Assembly (NCBI GenBank): GCA_017506865.1
Contig: JAFCMP010000334.1
Location: 124,001-188,000 of the forward strand
Direction of reading: 5' to 3'
Source of the DNA: Tribonema minus
Lineage: Eukaryota; Sar; Xanthophyceae; Tribonematales; Tribonemataceae
DNA: 64,000 nucleotides
Part shown: positions 1 through 12,594 of the stretch, in pieces
How the letters are laid out: every line of letters begins with the position of its first letter
Position numbering within the stretch: the first letter of the stretch is position 1
Translations under genes and position numbers: made by a program
Notes under the pieces: generated by a model
What the model saw: the letters and a program-made list of their open reading frames with translations, nothing else
What the model was told of the DNA's origin: nothing
Databases searched by the model: none

Positions 1-1005
1 TATGTTACAGTATTTCTGTCCAACAAGTGACACACCTGCGCGCCGACAAAGCTGTGGCGCACTGAGGTATTCATGTACATGACTATAACAGCATCAATGT
101 GCACACAATCAAGCGACAGGGTTGCGCGTGGGGGCGGGAGTCTATTGGTGGTGACGCTCAGAGTGGTAGGCGGGCTGGCCAGTGAAGTACACCGCACTTT
201 GAATCAATACATGTGTACTTCAACAGTACAGACCGTGGGCGCGACAGTGAGTCGTCAGAAGCCTTGCCAGGTATGGCCTGTGCCGCAGATGTTTTGGCGG
301 TCACATTGCGTCAAACGATGTTTACCACAGCATGGTCGTGGTCGTGCTGCATCAGCGGCGTTGACCGGAGCAGTGCGCTGGAATTAGGGCTACGATTCGT
401 GGCAAAGCTGATTCATGGCAGTTACTGTTGCATGGCAGCTACTACACGTGTATTGCGGCACGCCGCAAAGAGGAACAGCATGCGAGCTTTCTGAGACAGT
501 TAAAACACTGTGCACTCACAATTTCCTACACCGTGCATGTGCTGCACGGCTCTGAGAGAGCTTCAATGTGCTCACTTGTGATGGCAGCTACAGATGTACG
601 TTCGTGACAGCCCCCTGCTCCAGCACCACGCTTCTGTTTAATTGTCAGACGGCATGCTGTATTGGTGAGGCGCAGTTGTGATTTGCACAGTTCAGCCTGC
701 AGTTAGCGACGAAAATCGACCCTTGTTATTTTGGGGGACTCGGTGCGTGCGACACAGCTTGTTGTACTGAAGACTTGCCCGTCAACAGTATTATGTACAA
801 CTAATGATGCGTGTATGACGACTAAAGATAGCACAGTGGCAATTGTACCCATGTCTAACGAGCAAGAGCGTGTGCGGTGAACTGCACAAGTGCTGCAGGC
901 TACTGATCGTGAGCATTTGACAGCATGGGCAGGGTGATCTGACATCGCAGCACGGAGCATTTGACAGCATGGGCAGGGTGATCTGACATCGCAGCACGGG
1001 AGACT

Positions 1006-1037
<32 letters not shown>

Positions 1038-2089
1038 GCAAGCTCGTCGCTTGCCTTGGGGTCATTGTCCACTCCCGACAAGTCCGTCATCGACACATCG
1101 TTGCGCCTCATACGCGGCGCCCCGTTCTCCCTTTCCCCCATAGCTGACGCCCCTCAGCCTCTGCGGTCCCAGGCCTGAGCGGATCGCTGTATTTCGTAGT
1201 TGATGTCCGCCAGTAGCGCTCCCGCCCGCACAACACCTGCAAGGGCTGAAATGAGGGGAGGGCAAGTCGAAGCAGTGAGCGTCGACGCGAGCGCTAGCTG
1301 TGTGGCTGGCGCTGCACAGTGGTTATCGCCAAAGTAATGCAGAAGGAAAATGTGCCTGCAGCACAGCAGCGGATACATGTGTCTTTGTGCTCAAGCCCAG
1401 CTGTTTGTATGCAGCAACATGTTCAGGCGTAGGCATCAGCGCTTTCACAGAACGCCAGAATCACAGCTCACCTGAGTCACAGCCTGTAGTAGAGGGCCTC
1501 GACCTGCCTAGTGCCCTGCAATCGCGCTGCCGTGTAGTCCACAATCGTCCAAGCACGTGCGTGATCACCCTGATGTTCAAGTCACACATCATCAAAATAA
1601 CGGAAAAAGTGTACTCGCGAGCCGGCAAGCCGGTGTGGAGAAGCAGCGTGGTGTGCCTATGGTGCAGTGCCAGACGCGGACGCACTGGAATGGCAGCGCG
1701 CACACCAGGAACACCCCAGCGATAATATCCTTCACGCCAACATTGGTGCCAGCAACAGCACCTGCACCCAGTAGCACAGGCGCTCCGAGGGAAGCAGCGA
1801 GGACGAATGTTGACGATGTCAAGGTCGGTGCATTGACTTCGGTTTACACATCTATGCACGAAAATGTATTCCACGATCATCTGGAACAGCCAGACGTGCC
1901 AGTCCTAGTCCTATTTGCTGAGACAGTAATGTTAATTCCAGTTCATTTATTCTTGGTATGCACAAAGGTGTTGATAGCCGATCTGTGTGCTATATGAAAT
2001 CAGAAGCATGCTGTTCATGCACTTGTGCAGCATTCCAGACTCCTCAACGCGATCTGAACCCGATGCTCGCTCACTGATCGTACGTACAG
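1..2089. other. No recognisable gene; short tandem repeats
   Basis: I see no conserved protein here. The open frames are short, overlap on both strands and show no family motif. The stretch holds a perfect 44-bp tandem duplication at 911-998 followed by a CAG run near 1007-1034. An unseen 5' exon of the gene that begins at about 2090 could lie here, because that exon starts directly behind a good acceptor. Confidence 0.5.
911..998. repeat. Perfect 44-bp tandem duplication plus CAG run
   Basis: Two identical 44-base units stand head to tail at 911-954 and 955-998, each starting GAGCATTTGACAGC. A (CAG)n microsatellite of about nine units follows at about 1007-1034. The lack of divergence between the units suggests a recent duplication. 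Confidence 0.95.
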
Positions 2090-4996
2090 GCAACACGAGC
2101 GCGCAGAATTGCGCTTCCACAAAGTCAGACTGGCACGGCGGAGAGCCCATTGTCGACTGAAACTTCCATTGAGCTCATAGCGCAGCATCATAGAGCATAT
2201 TCGCAGAAACTGCAGCAGCAGCAGCGGCAGCAGCGTATACAAGCCGCAGGCAGCAAGGGCCGCTTTCAGCCCGACTTCGTCACGTACTTGGTCTTCGGCA
2301 GCCCACCGCAGCTGCGGTCGCAGCATCGCGCTGCATGCGCAGGACATGGTAGCAGTGGCAGTGCTCCCCTCACTGTTCGGGGCAGCGACTCTCCTGCAGG
2401 TGTGAGTGCCGGTGGTGCTGCCACTGCAGCATCTGCAGGCGGCCTGAGCGCTGCTGCAGCGCGGCGGCCGCGCACTCCGCGCCGCGCGCAGTCGTCTCCG
2501 AACTGCAACTTGAAGTCAGCATCATATCACGCGGCTCGTTCAACGGCAGCAGCGCACGAGCGAGGAGAGACGATGCCGCCCGCATCGTCACCACCACCAG
2601 CAGGAACACCAGCAACGACAGCGGCAACGTTGCAGCATGCGGCGGCAGCGCCGCGCACTGCCGCTCCCATGCAGCGCACGCCGGAGGCACCCGACAGGTC
2701 TGCTGCAGCATGGGTGCAGTGCTCAACAACACAGCAGGCGCCGCAACGGAGCGTCACCACGCGCAGCACTGGCAGCGCTGCCGCCGAGCCCGCACCCATC
2801 AGCACCACTCCGCCCAAGCTGCTGCGCGGTGGCGACTGCTGTACGTCTCCGTCGTTGCCAGACGAGAAGCTGGCGGAGCGTGCGCCGCAGCAGTGCGCGG
2901 AGGGTGCTGCCGCCGCCAGTGGCGGTGTGGCGGCAGCAGCAGCAGCGGCAGCTGACGCGGCAGCAGCAGCAGCAGCAGCAGCAGCTGATGCTGATTCTGC
3001 CGGCTGCGCTGACGCCACACGGTTCAGTTGCGGCGCAGCAGCAGCAGCTGCAGCAGCAGTAGCGGCAGCCAAATCGACAGATGACGAGGCTTGCCTTGCT
3101 TCATGCGCAGCGGAGGGCTCAGTGACAGTGCTCGGTCGCTGCGCTTGCGGGGCATGCAGAGTATCGGACGCTGCGGCTGCGGCGGCAGCGGCAGAAGCAC
3201 CGCAGCATGGCTCAGCAGCGGTGCTCGAGGAGCTCAATGCGAATGCGGCAGCAGCGCGGAGCGTGACAGACTCTGTTGAGCTGTGCTGCCAAAGTTGCTG
3301 CCACGGAGGGGCTGCTGCCGGCGACAACACGACGTCGAGGTGAGTGTGTTGTGCATATTGAAGCATATACGGCCTGCAAAAAATGTTGCAAAACCGGTGC
3401 TTGGCTCAGTGACGGCGGTTTGAATGATGGATATGATTTGTCACCAAGCGGGGAGGGTGCATGGGAATCGCGAGCGTTCTCGATGATGCATGTGCAATGT
3501 CAATGATCCATTACCAATGAATTGTGCCGTAACGAATGTGCCGGGTCCTAACGACTGCCCCTGTGCCATCCCCTCATAATTTTGCAGTGAATTAGGCTCA
3601 CGTGCGTGAACGTGCAACTATCATGGCTGCCAGTTGGCAATCATAAACCATCCGCACTGACTCAATTGAATGCCTCTGTCATCGAGCTACGAGTAGTGTG
3701 TTGGTGCTAACCTCGTCCCCCCCCCCCCACACACACATTGTCTCCGCGCTGTTGATGTGCTTCCCCTCTGTGCTGCGCAGCGCGCAAACACCGCAATTGG
3801 GCGCTGTTGAAGTTCAAGTTGAGGTTGCTGCTACGCACGGCGGGTCACCTATCGCAAAGCCAGTGCCGCATACTGCAGCTAGTTCCGCACCAGTACCCGA
3901 CGCCGCCTCACCAATAACCATAGCAGTCAAGGCGGCAGCGGCGGCGGCGGCGGCAGCAGCAGCGGCGGCGGCGGCGGCAGCAGCAGCAGCGGCAGCGGTG
4001 GCAGCGTTGGCGCCGGCGGCGCCTGATAGTGGCGGAGGCGTGAATTCCGGTTCCTCGCTGTCAGTGCTTAGCATGCAGGAAGCACTTGCAGCCGCTCAAG
4101 CGGAGTACTGCTTCGCTGGTGCCACCGCCATCCCCCTCCGCAGCAGCAGTGGAGGCGGTGCAGCAGCGGCACGGCGCTGCGCAACTGGCAGGCTGAGCAC
4201 TGCTGCTGCGGCGCGCGCTGCCGCTGCGGCACAGCTTCGCAGCGGCGGCAGTGCGTTTTGTGGGGGGCGTAGTGCATGTAGTGACACCCCCGCAGGAGGC
4301 TCTGGCAGTGGCGACTGCGGCGGCAGCGGCAGCGGCAGTGGCAACTGCGGCAGCAGCAGCAGCAACACGCCACGTGCCGACAACAGTTTATCATTTGCGC
4401 AATCTGGCCGCCGTGGCAGCAGGTGTGGCAGCGCTCAGAGCAGGTCTAAGGCCGGCGACCGTGTGCGCAGCAGAGGCGCCAGCAGCACTGCGGACAGGAG
4501 TAGCGCGCGCTGCGCAGCGAAGCATGCGGAGCATTGTACAGCGCCGGCGCGCAGCATGCGCAGCGGCAGCGGCGGCAGCAGCGCCGGCACTGCGCACGGC
4601 TGCGGTACGAGCTGCGCAGCGAGTAATGCGAAGCACTGTGTGACGCCAGCGCGCAGCGCGTGCAGCGGCGGCAGCGGCGGTGGCAGCAGCGGCAGCAGCG
4701 CCAGCACCGGTGCGCCGAGCACGCGCTCTCACGCGTCGTCGCCTCGCGCCTGCTCTGCGTTGCCGACGCGGCAGCGCAAGCACGAGGGTATAGGGATACA
4801 GGAGGGAAAAGGCAAGTTTGACCTGAGGGCACTTGGCGTCAGGCCTGGCTGGAATGCGTGTACGCGAGAGGAGCGGTGCAGCAACCCTTACAGCGTGCGC
4901 GCGCGGCGGCGGGAGGGCGCGCTGCGCGGCAGCAGCGGCGGCGGCGGCGGCGGCGGCAGCGCTCATTTTGTGCCGGGCTTCCACTCTCTTGCGTGA
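2090..4996 (+). CDS. Ala/Ser/Gly-rich low-complexity protein, two exons (5' end uncertain)
   Basis: Proposed exons are 2090-3339 and 3781-4996. The first exon follows a TACGTACAG acceptor and stays open for 416 codons. The donor TCGAG|GTGAGTG and the acceptor CTGCGCAG keep phase (AG + C). No ATG was found in frame at the exon start, so at least one upstream exon is likely. The protein opens with a Gln-rich segment (near 2195-2255), then has long Ala runs near codons 280-330 of exon 1 and again at about 3930-4015. It continues with Ser/Gly-rich sequence holding two imperfect Cys/His-containing repeats (near 4495-4690) and a Gly run before the stop. I recognise no domain. Trinucleotide GCN/CAG repeats leave other frames open on both strands. 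The plus strand is preferred because of the splice pair, a C-rich tract at 3719-3728 before the acceptor, and the single clear stop. Confidence 0.5.
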
Positions 4997-6997
4997 CGAC
5001 GCAAGCCTGCATGAGAAACTGATTTTATCATATGGTACATCATATCGCAAATCTCTTGCGCCGCTTCAATATGTGTGCTGTGCGCGGCACGCGAGCAATG
5101 AGTGAGAGGTGGCTTGTGCGACCGGACATCTGCGCTCAGAAATGTGAAATGCACTCTACAGTGCCGTCATGTGCTGCGAACGCAATCAGCAGCAACGACG
5201 AGGACGCCGCAGACAGCGCAAACGCGCTCAGCATCAGCACACATGTGCCTTGAACTTGAGCTTCAAGGTGAGCATCGACTCTCACTTGGCACAATAGAAA
5301 TGCACATGCAATATCATGGCAGAATTAGCCGACCACCACCTCAAGATAAACCGAACGACGCCATATTGGCACACGACTACAATTCACAAAAAATGCAGCG
5401 CCTCGTGCGTGTAGCTACCTACCTACCCTGTCGCCGCAACTTGCAGCGAATGCGGCTCCATCGCATGTGCTCGCTCTCCCATTGCTGCGGTGATTACCGA
5501 AATTGAGGGTAGCAGTGGGTTATCAAAACAAACCGTCGACATAGTTATAAACGTGCAACGTTGTGTTCTGACCGTGGCGTGTGCCGCGCCCCTCTTTGCA
5601 TGAGAATGTGTCAGTGCTCACCATGAAATTGTCCTCGCTGCAAACTTCGAATTCGTCAGGCGTGTGCATCTAGACACACAGCATACTCTGGAACCACCTC
5701 ATGCTGAAGAATTACATATCCCACGCACAACAGCGCGTGTGTGCGCCAAGAGGCGCAGCTGCGGGTACCGATACTCAAGCACTGTTGTAGGGACCCCGTG
5801 AATGTGTACTTGGACACATATGTGCGCCTCATGTACATACATATGTGCGTCCATGCGTTTTCGAAACGGTGTTGCACCCAGGCAGCTTGCATGCAAAGTC
5901 TGAGCGCTGATGCACGGCAACAGTGTAGGTGCCGAGGTGCAGACCTCGCGCAAGTGAACACAGACATCTCAACGGCGCGCTAGCGACCACACAAGGCTGT
6001 GCAAATGAAGTGATGCGTGCAGAGTTCAAGTGCGCACAGGCACAGGCAGCATCGCACGTGTGACAAGCAGGGCAACAAACACGAAGAATCGGTGCGCCGA
6101 AGCACTGTTGACGACGCGGGGGCGTGGAAGCGCGTATGTCATGTAATGCACGCGGTCCGTATTTGTGTCACAATGCCGCGACCGCGTGTATGTATACGCT
6201 ATGTGTGTGCGCTGTATGAGCACGTGCGGGGCGCATGCGTGCCATCTCTCTCTCTCTGTGTGTGTGTGTGTGTATCTCGCGCGCCTGGTGTGCGCGTGCG
6301 GGCGAGCCACAGGGCATGTTGCATGGAGGCAAAGCGCAGGCCTTGTTTTTCTTTCTATGTTACACCTGAGCCTTCGCTGCCGCGGCCGGGGTCTACTCTA
6401 ATGGAGACGCAAAGCGAGCGCACGCACCAGCCACACACTCTGCTGTTACCGGCGGCGCAGACTTGAAGTCACTCGGACTTCAAGTCGCTGACCGCCAGTG
6501 TAGCACACTGGAAACGTCCAACACCTACAGCATCATGATTGGTGCGACGGGGGGAAAGAGGGGGCCGGGGGGGGGGGGGGGGGGGGGCAGCGGTGACACA
6601 AGTATGCTCCCCTCCTCCCCTCCCAACTCCCCCTCTTTCCCCCCCGTTGCACGGTGGGAGAGCGCGCGCAGGCGCGGGGGGCTGACCCTGGGCGATCAGG
6701 TACTCCCTGCGCCGTGCGCGCGCCCTAAAAACACATACTTCTACGGGCCGAACTGTATTGATGGGGTATCGCTGGGGGGGACCCCAAGGGTGATCTAGTG
6801 GTATGCACAAAGGCCGCATTCCCGTCCCCCCGCGAGCGCACAACATCGAACGTAAAGAGACGCACTGCTCGCTCGCCGGCGCCGCGGTGCCGCCGCCGCC
6901 ACCGCTTCCGCGCCGCTGAGTGATGGAAGCCATCAAGTGAGCAGGGGGCGTCTGGTGAGCGCCGAAGCCGCCTGCACCCCCCCGACTCGAGGCCAAA
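4997..6997. other. Intergenic, no gene recognised
   Basis: There are only short overlapping frames without family resemblance. The region contains a (TC)n(TG)n microsatellite at about 6245-6272 and a poly-G tract of about 20 bases near 6569-6587. It should hold the 3' ends of both flanking genes, which converge here. Confidence 0.5.
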
Positions 6998-7702
6998 TCA
7001 GCAGGAAGCGAGCAGATCACACAGCTGGGCGACCATGCCGTCCTCGGGCGGTCCCCGCGGGCTGCCGCTCTCCCTTCTGAAGGACTTGGGAGCTGAGCCA
7101 GGGGAGCTCGCGCGCACGCAGAGGCGGTCGGAGGCCGGTGCATAAGCGAAGGCGTAGGGGGGCGCCTCCGTGCTGTAGGAAAGGGAACTCTCGGAGTCCT
7201 CGCTGCTGAGTGCGTCGGTCTCGCTGTTGTAGCTGCTGCAGCAGCTGACGTCGAGGTTGAACTCAAAGGACGGGGAGCACGGGCCGTGAACTTCCTTTCT
7301 TTCGCAGAGCCTGTCGATGTCGAGGCCCGGTTGGCTGCTGCCGCTGCACTTGCTGCCGGTGTTGCCCCCCTCCGGCATTGAACGAAAGCGGACAGTGGCT
7401 CGCCGCTTGGGTTTTCTGCTGCGAGGCGGGATGCCGGAGTGCGCGCTGCTGCTACTGCTGCCGCAGGAGTCGTCGCTCCAGAGGGAGGACAGGTTCGAGA
7501 TGGCGCTGCTGCGCACCATGCCGAGAGTGCGTTTCATGCCTCCTCCCATGCCGGCACTGTTGCTGCCGCTTCCGCCAGAGCAGTGCCTGCGCGGCAGAGG
7601 GCTTCGAGAGTAAGGCGCCATCGAGCGAGTAGCCTCAGTGTGTGCAGCGAGGCACACACCTCTCTCGAATCTGGTGATGCGCGAGTGAGTGCGCACCGGC
7701 AT
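6998..7702 (-). CDS. Serine-rich single-exon hypothetical protein, 234 aa
   Basis: An uninterrupted frame runs from ATG at 7702 to a stop at 6998. A second in-frame ATG 27 codons later (context SMAPYSRS) is an alternative start. The composition is Ser/Arg/Pro-rich: a poly-Ser stretch near residue 85, a basic patch PRSRKPKRRATVRFRS near residues 93-108 that could act as a nuclear signal or kinase substrate, and an acidic-serine stretch SSEDSESS near residue 168. There is no transmembrane segment and no known domain. Unlike the neighbouring low-complexity exons it is not built from simple trinucleotide runs, so the frame is probably real. The function is unknown. Confidence 0.45.
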   Translation of the reverse strand: MPVRTHSRITRFERGVCLAAHTEATRSMAPYSRSPLPRRHCSGGSGSNSAGMGGGMKRTLGMVRSSAISNLSSLWSDDSCGSSSSSAHSGIPPRSRKPKRRATVRFRSMPEGGNTGSKCSGSSQPGLDIDRLCERKEVHGPCSPSFEFNLDVSCCSSYNSETDALSSEDSESSLSYSTEAPPYAFAYAPASDRLCVRASSPGSAPKSFRRESGSPRGPPEDGMVAQLCDLLASC

Positions 7703-10136
7703 GCAAATTGAAGGGCATCGTCAGCAAGTGTGTGTGTCTGAGCTCGGGCTCTTTGTGTGACCTCCTTCAACTCGGAGGTGAGAATATCGCTGCAATGTGG
7801 TGTCTCTGCCACCACATGCTGTCGCTCGCTGCTGGGTTCTTACCAGTTGTGTGTATCGCAGTCCCCAACTCCAGCTTCAAGCGCTGCCTTCCTTGCCGTT
7901 GCCTGTTCTCAACCAAGCAGTTACACAGCTTGATCTGCGCTCTGTCCTTGCTCGCACGCTGTGTTGCTGAATGAGTAAATCCATACTGCTCTCGATCATG
8001 CTCATGCTCTCAATCCGTGTATGCTGCACGGCGTGTTGTCGAGACGTCGTCGGCTTGTAGAACGTTTTTGTCGACGTCGACGTACTTGATCTTGAAGAAA
8101 AAACTGCCTCTCTCCCCGACGGTCGCGCCTCTGCCTCCCTTCGCTGCCTGAGTTTTGTAGGTAAAACAGACTCTTACGCTCTTTGTTATGCAGCTCACTT
8201 GGGGCTGGTATATTTATCTCCAGGCAGCTAGGAACTAGAGCTCATCTCGTCGCCATTTGCAATTTCAACTGCGATGACATCATCATCTCGAAAGGCAACA
8301 TTGAAATCTAATCTCAGACATCCATGCTGTAGATGCAAACAATCAAGAACAAGAAAGCACCCCCCTCCTGAAGGAATGGGGGGCGAGCGACCCGGAAACA
8401 GACAGCCCCTTTTTGTAAGTTGCGCTTAAAGCGACCATCACCTCAACATTTGCTTGAATCTGAAACATGTGCATCACCTCATGCCACAGTGTTTTCTGTT
8501 GCATTGACATCATGTTATGCGCATGCTGCAGGATTACATCTGCATGGCCATTAAGCCGTCCTGCCACGCTTAGCACATCAACACCACCGCTCTGGCGATC
8601 AGCGCCAATAAAACGGGGGGGGGGGGGTTCTTTCTGTCCTAAGCCCTAGGTCCCTAAGTTAGGGTTAGTGCTTCAGGAAGTGAAGTTGCGCGTAACGGCT
8701 TTGAAGTAGCGATGCGAACTTGAGCGAGACCGTCTCGAGAGCTCTGCAGGCCGCGAAGCGTGGCCGCAGGCTTGGCACTGCAATGCGATACATGCCAAGT
8801 GCCAAAACGCTGCATGCGGTCAGCGCCGCCTGTGCAGCAACACCTCGCGAGCTGGAGAGCCAGCGCCAGAATCAGCTGGCAGCTTGCATGTTGCCGAGGG
8901 GTGTTGCCACCGGAGCGGCAACAGAACCCCTGCGCGCTGATTGGTGAACGGTCGTAGCGATACGCACGTACACATACCCGGCTCGCAAAAAATCAGCACG
9001 CCCAGATGCACAGTAGTGCGGAGGCTTGCGCGCGCCATGACTTAAGAAGGCTCGCGCCCTGAAGGGTCCCTCGCCTACAAGCTGAAGAAGTTGAACGACT
9101 GTGCAAAAGGCTGTGGACTGTACATCTATTGAGCAATGCTTGTGCTCCACACTTGCCACAAATGACAAAATGTATGCACACACAGCACCACAACAAAACT
9201 GCAGGGACAGGCTGAGACAAAATGACGCAGCGTGTGTGAGGCTGGTGCTCCTGTGCATTGAACCTAGAGGCTGGCGAAGGACCCCCATGAGCAGGCCGCA
9301 AAACCCTACCAACCACTCGAGTTAGGGCTTGTAGAACAAACACAGATGCAAGAGCACGTCCGCAACTCTACATACCTACATATGTAACTCCAGCTAGGTG
9401 CCCAGGGGGCCCAGGAGGGGGCCGGGAGGGGGGGCACGCGTGGCAGAATGCCCGGTGTCACGCTGGCATACTGACTTCTACTGGTACCGAGACGGAAAGA
9501 CGCAAAAATAATCTGACGGCAAACCATGGCTGCGGCGGCGGCAGCAGTGCTGCTGCTGCGGCGCCGCGTTCGCCCTCACCCTGCTGCCTTGGGGGCTTCG
9601 TGCTAGGGCCTGTGCCGGGCCTTAACCGCTGACACACACCTAGGATTGGATCACTAAGCAAGTCACTACTAGAAGGAAAGCGGATGCGCAGCACGCCCGT
9701 GGTGGTGCCACGGCGCAACTGCTGCTGCGCACACTGCGACGGCGACTGCGGCGCTTCGCATCATGCACTTGCCGCATGTTCTGCACGCTGCTGTGCGCCG
9801 TCAACATCCGCAACAGCTGCTGCTGCTGCTCTTTCTGCAGACCGGGTCTGTCGCCCTCCTCCCCCCCCCCCCCCCCCCCCGTATCTTTGCTGGCTCTCAC
9901 ACAACGAGTCTACATTGGGAGCACGCGGCAATCTCTTCGCAGGGGTCCGCGTGACGCGAGCGGCGCTGCGACACAAACAACAAGCACGCGCTCATGGCAT
10001 TTCAACAGCTGGCATCGCAGCGCTCCGCCCGCGCCTCTGCCCCTCACCAGCACGCCTCATCAGCCCCCCCTCCCCCCCCCCTCCCCTGCACTGCCCTTCC
10101 AGCCGAGACGCAATTGACACCACAACACGCGCCGAG
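7703..10136. other. Intergenic with homopolymer and low-complexity DNA
   Basis: No family is recognisable. A poly-G tract lies at about 8618-8629 and a poly-C tract of 18 at about 9867-9884. GC-rich triplet-repeat DNA from about 9690 onward leaves frames open on both strands (for example 9684-10295 on plus). I do not call these as genes. The 3' UTR of the long coiled-coil gene must lie here. Confidence 0.4.
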
Positions 10137-11102
10137 TCATGGCCTCCAGCTGCCGGAGCCGCTGCCGCCGACCTTCTGCCACGCCGGCTGCGCCGCCGCC
10201 GCCGCCGCCGCCGCTGCGGACGCCCTGCCGAAAGCCTTGCTCGACGACGCCTGCGTTGGCCGCGTCACGCCGCCGCCGCCGCCGCCGCTGCGTGATAACC
10301 GCTGAGCGCTGCTGCTGCTGCGTGGCTGCTGAGCCATGCTGCGCCGCTGGCTGGACATGAGGCACTTCACCGCCGCGAACGACGGCTGCTCCTCCACCGC
10401 GGCGGTGACGATGCCGATGACCGTGGCGCTGCGCGCAGCAGCGGCGGCGGCGGCGGAAGGGTGCGCGCGCTGCCGCCCCTGGACGGCGGCGTGCAGCAGC
10501 GCGTCGTCGCTCATCGACATGACGCCGCCGCCGCTGCCGACGCCGCCGACAGCAAAAGAGCGGTTCCTGCGCGCACGCTTGGCGGCGCTGCCGCTGCTGC
10601 GGTCGTGCGCAGCGGCGGCGGCAGCGGCGGCGGGCTGCGGCACGTGCACGTTCAGCCGCTGCTGCCGGGAACCGATGCCTGCGCGGCCACCGCTGCTGCT
10701 GTGCGCCCCCGCCGCGCGGCGCGGCGCTGCCGCAGCTGCGCCGGTGCTGCGCCGCAGCTTGCCGCCGGGCGTTGCCGCCGCCGCCGCTGCCCGCGGCTTG
10801 CGCGGGCCGCCGGTGGCGACACTGCCGTAGAGCAGCGCGGCGTTGGCGCTGCCGTAGCGCGGCGCAGCGGCCTGACCGCTGCGTGCGGCGCCGCCGCCGC
10901 CGCCGCTGCCACTGCCGCCGCCGTTGGCCGCAGCTGCTCTGCGGCGCGTGCCGCCGGGCGCAGGCGCGCGCGCGCTCGCCTGAGTCGTAGCGTGCAGCCT
11001 GCGGGCATGTGGAGAAGCGTCGAGAGCTGCTGCGCTGAGAAAATGAGCTGTGCTGATTGGAGACAACGGTCGTGGCAGCGGCTCAGCGCGCCCCTGCATG
11101 CG

Positions 11103-11144
<42 letters not shown>

Positions 11145-11951
11145 TGCGCGCTCTCGTGTCCACATACGGGACCGGTGCGAGTGTGCACACTGTTGCTCAT
11201 AGGCATACTCAACAACCTGAGGAGACTGCGCCTCTACTCGGACCTATCATCGCATGGCCAGCAGAGTTCAAATCATTTGAGGCACATTGACACACAGTGC
11301 GCATCCATGTGCTGCTGCATCGGACAGCATCATCACGCGCAGGAGCTGGTGCTGAGCACTGATGCAACGGGCCACGGTGACTCTCCTCTCCATAAGCAAT
11401 GTCCATGCGCACGGTCCAGATACCGGGGACCGCCAAACCGGAGACTGGCCGAGAGGCGCATGCAGCAAAGGAGCCAGAAGCCCAGTAGCCATCTGTATTC
11501 TGCGCGGTTTGTGCAAACAACTGGCGTGTGCAAGGCACACAGCGCGTACGACAGCCATGTGGCACTTGAGCGGGTCTGCCGCTGCGCCGTGCGCTGATCA
11601 GCAGCAGTGCTTACGCAGGGTGTGTGCATCAAAACCTGATTATTCACGTGTGAAGAAGCAGTCAAGTGTGTGCAACGTCACCTCGTTGGAACGGTCCTTG
11701 AAGTACAGTACTTGAATTTTGTTCTACTGGGATCCTGCATCAGCGACAGAGCACTTTCCTCACGCCATCAGCTCACCTTAATTTGCATTGTCGCCAGGCA
11801 TGCAAGCAGAGGAGGCTCGACACTCTGCGAGCAACAAGAACTTGTTCTACAAACAAGCAAGTCCTGGAGTGCAACAGTGCTACCAGTACATCGTCACCTT
11901 TCTTCGGTGCCAGTACCCAGATCGCCCCAGTGGCGCTCGCGCCGTTGCCGC

Positions 11952-11982
<31 letters not shown>

Positions 11983-12545
11983 TGCCACCGCCGCCATCAT
12001 CGACCGGCGACGCATGCGCGCCGCGCGCTGCATCACCGCTGAGCAGCGCTGCCGCGCCGCCGCCGCGCGATGTCCCCTCGCGGCGCTCAGAACCGTCCTC
12101 GTACCGTTCTGCAGAACGATCCGCGTACCGTTCCTGAGCGCCATCCCAGCCCCCGCCCCCAGATTCAGCCGCACCCACAGCGAAACCCGCTTCATGAGTT
12201 CGAGACGCGGCGGCGCGCGGAGTACCATTCCTGGAACCGTTCCTGGAACTGGAGCGCGGTCCTGGGAGCGCCGTTCCTGGGCGGCCGTCGTCATCGGACT
12301 GCGCGGAGGGGGCGCTGGTGGGCCAGTGCGCATCTTGCAGGGATAGGTAGCGGTCCACCTTGGGGGGGATTGGGGGGGGGGGGGGGGGGGAGGGGGGGCA
12401 TGTGTGTGAATGTGGATTGTGCAGGCCTGATGTGAAGCATGTAATGTGGAATATGGCATGTCCCATGTGCTGTGAGCGCCTCATTCGACTTGCTGGCGGG
12501 CCAGTGCACGTCTTGCAGCGACAGGTACCGGTCCACCTTGGGGGA

Positions 12546-12594
<49 letters not shown>

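Noticed and set aside
2527..3366. Minus-strand alanine-rich frame opposite exon 1 of the low-complexity gene
   Set aside because: GCN/CAG repeats keep several frames open. The plus strand has matched donor, acceptor and phase.
9684..10295. Plus-strand frame of about 200 codons
   Set aside because: It overlaps the end of the coiled-coil gene and consists of triplet repeats, poly-C and Pro/Arg runs.
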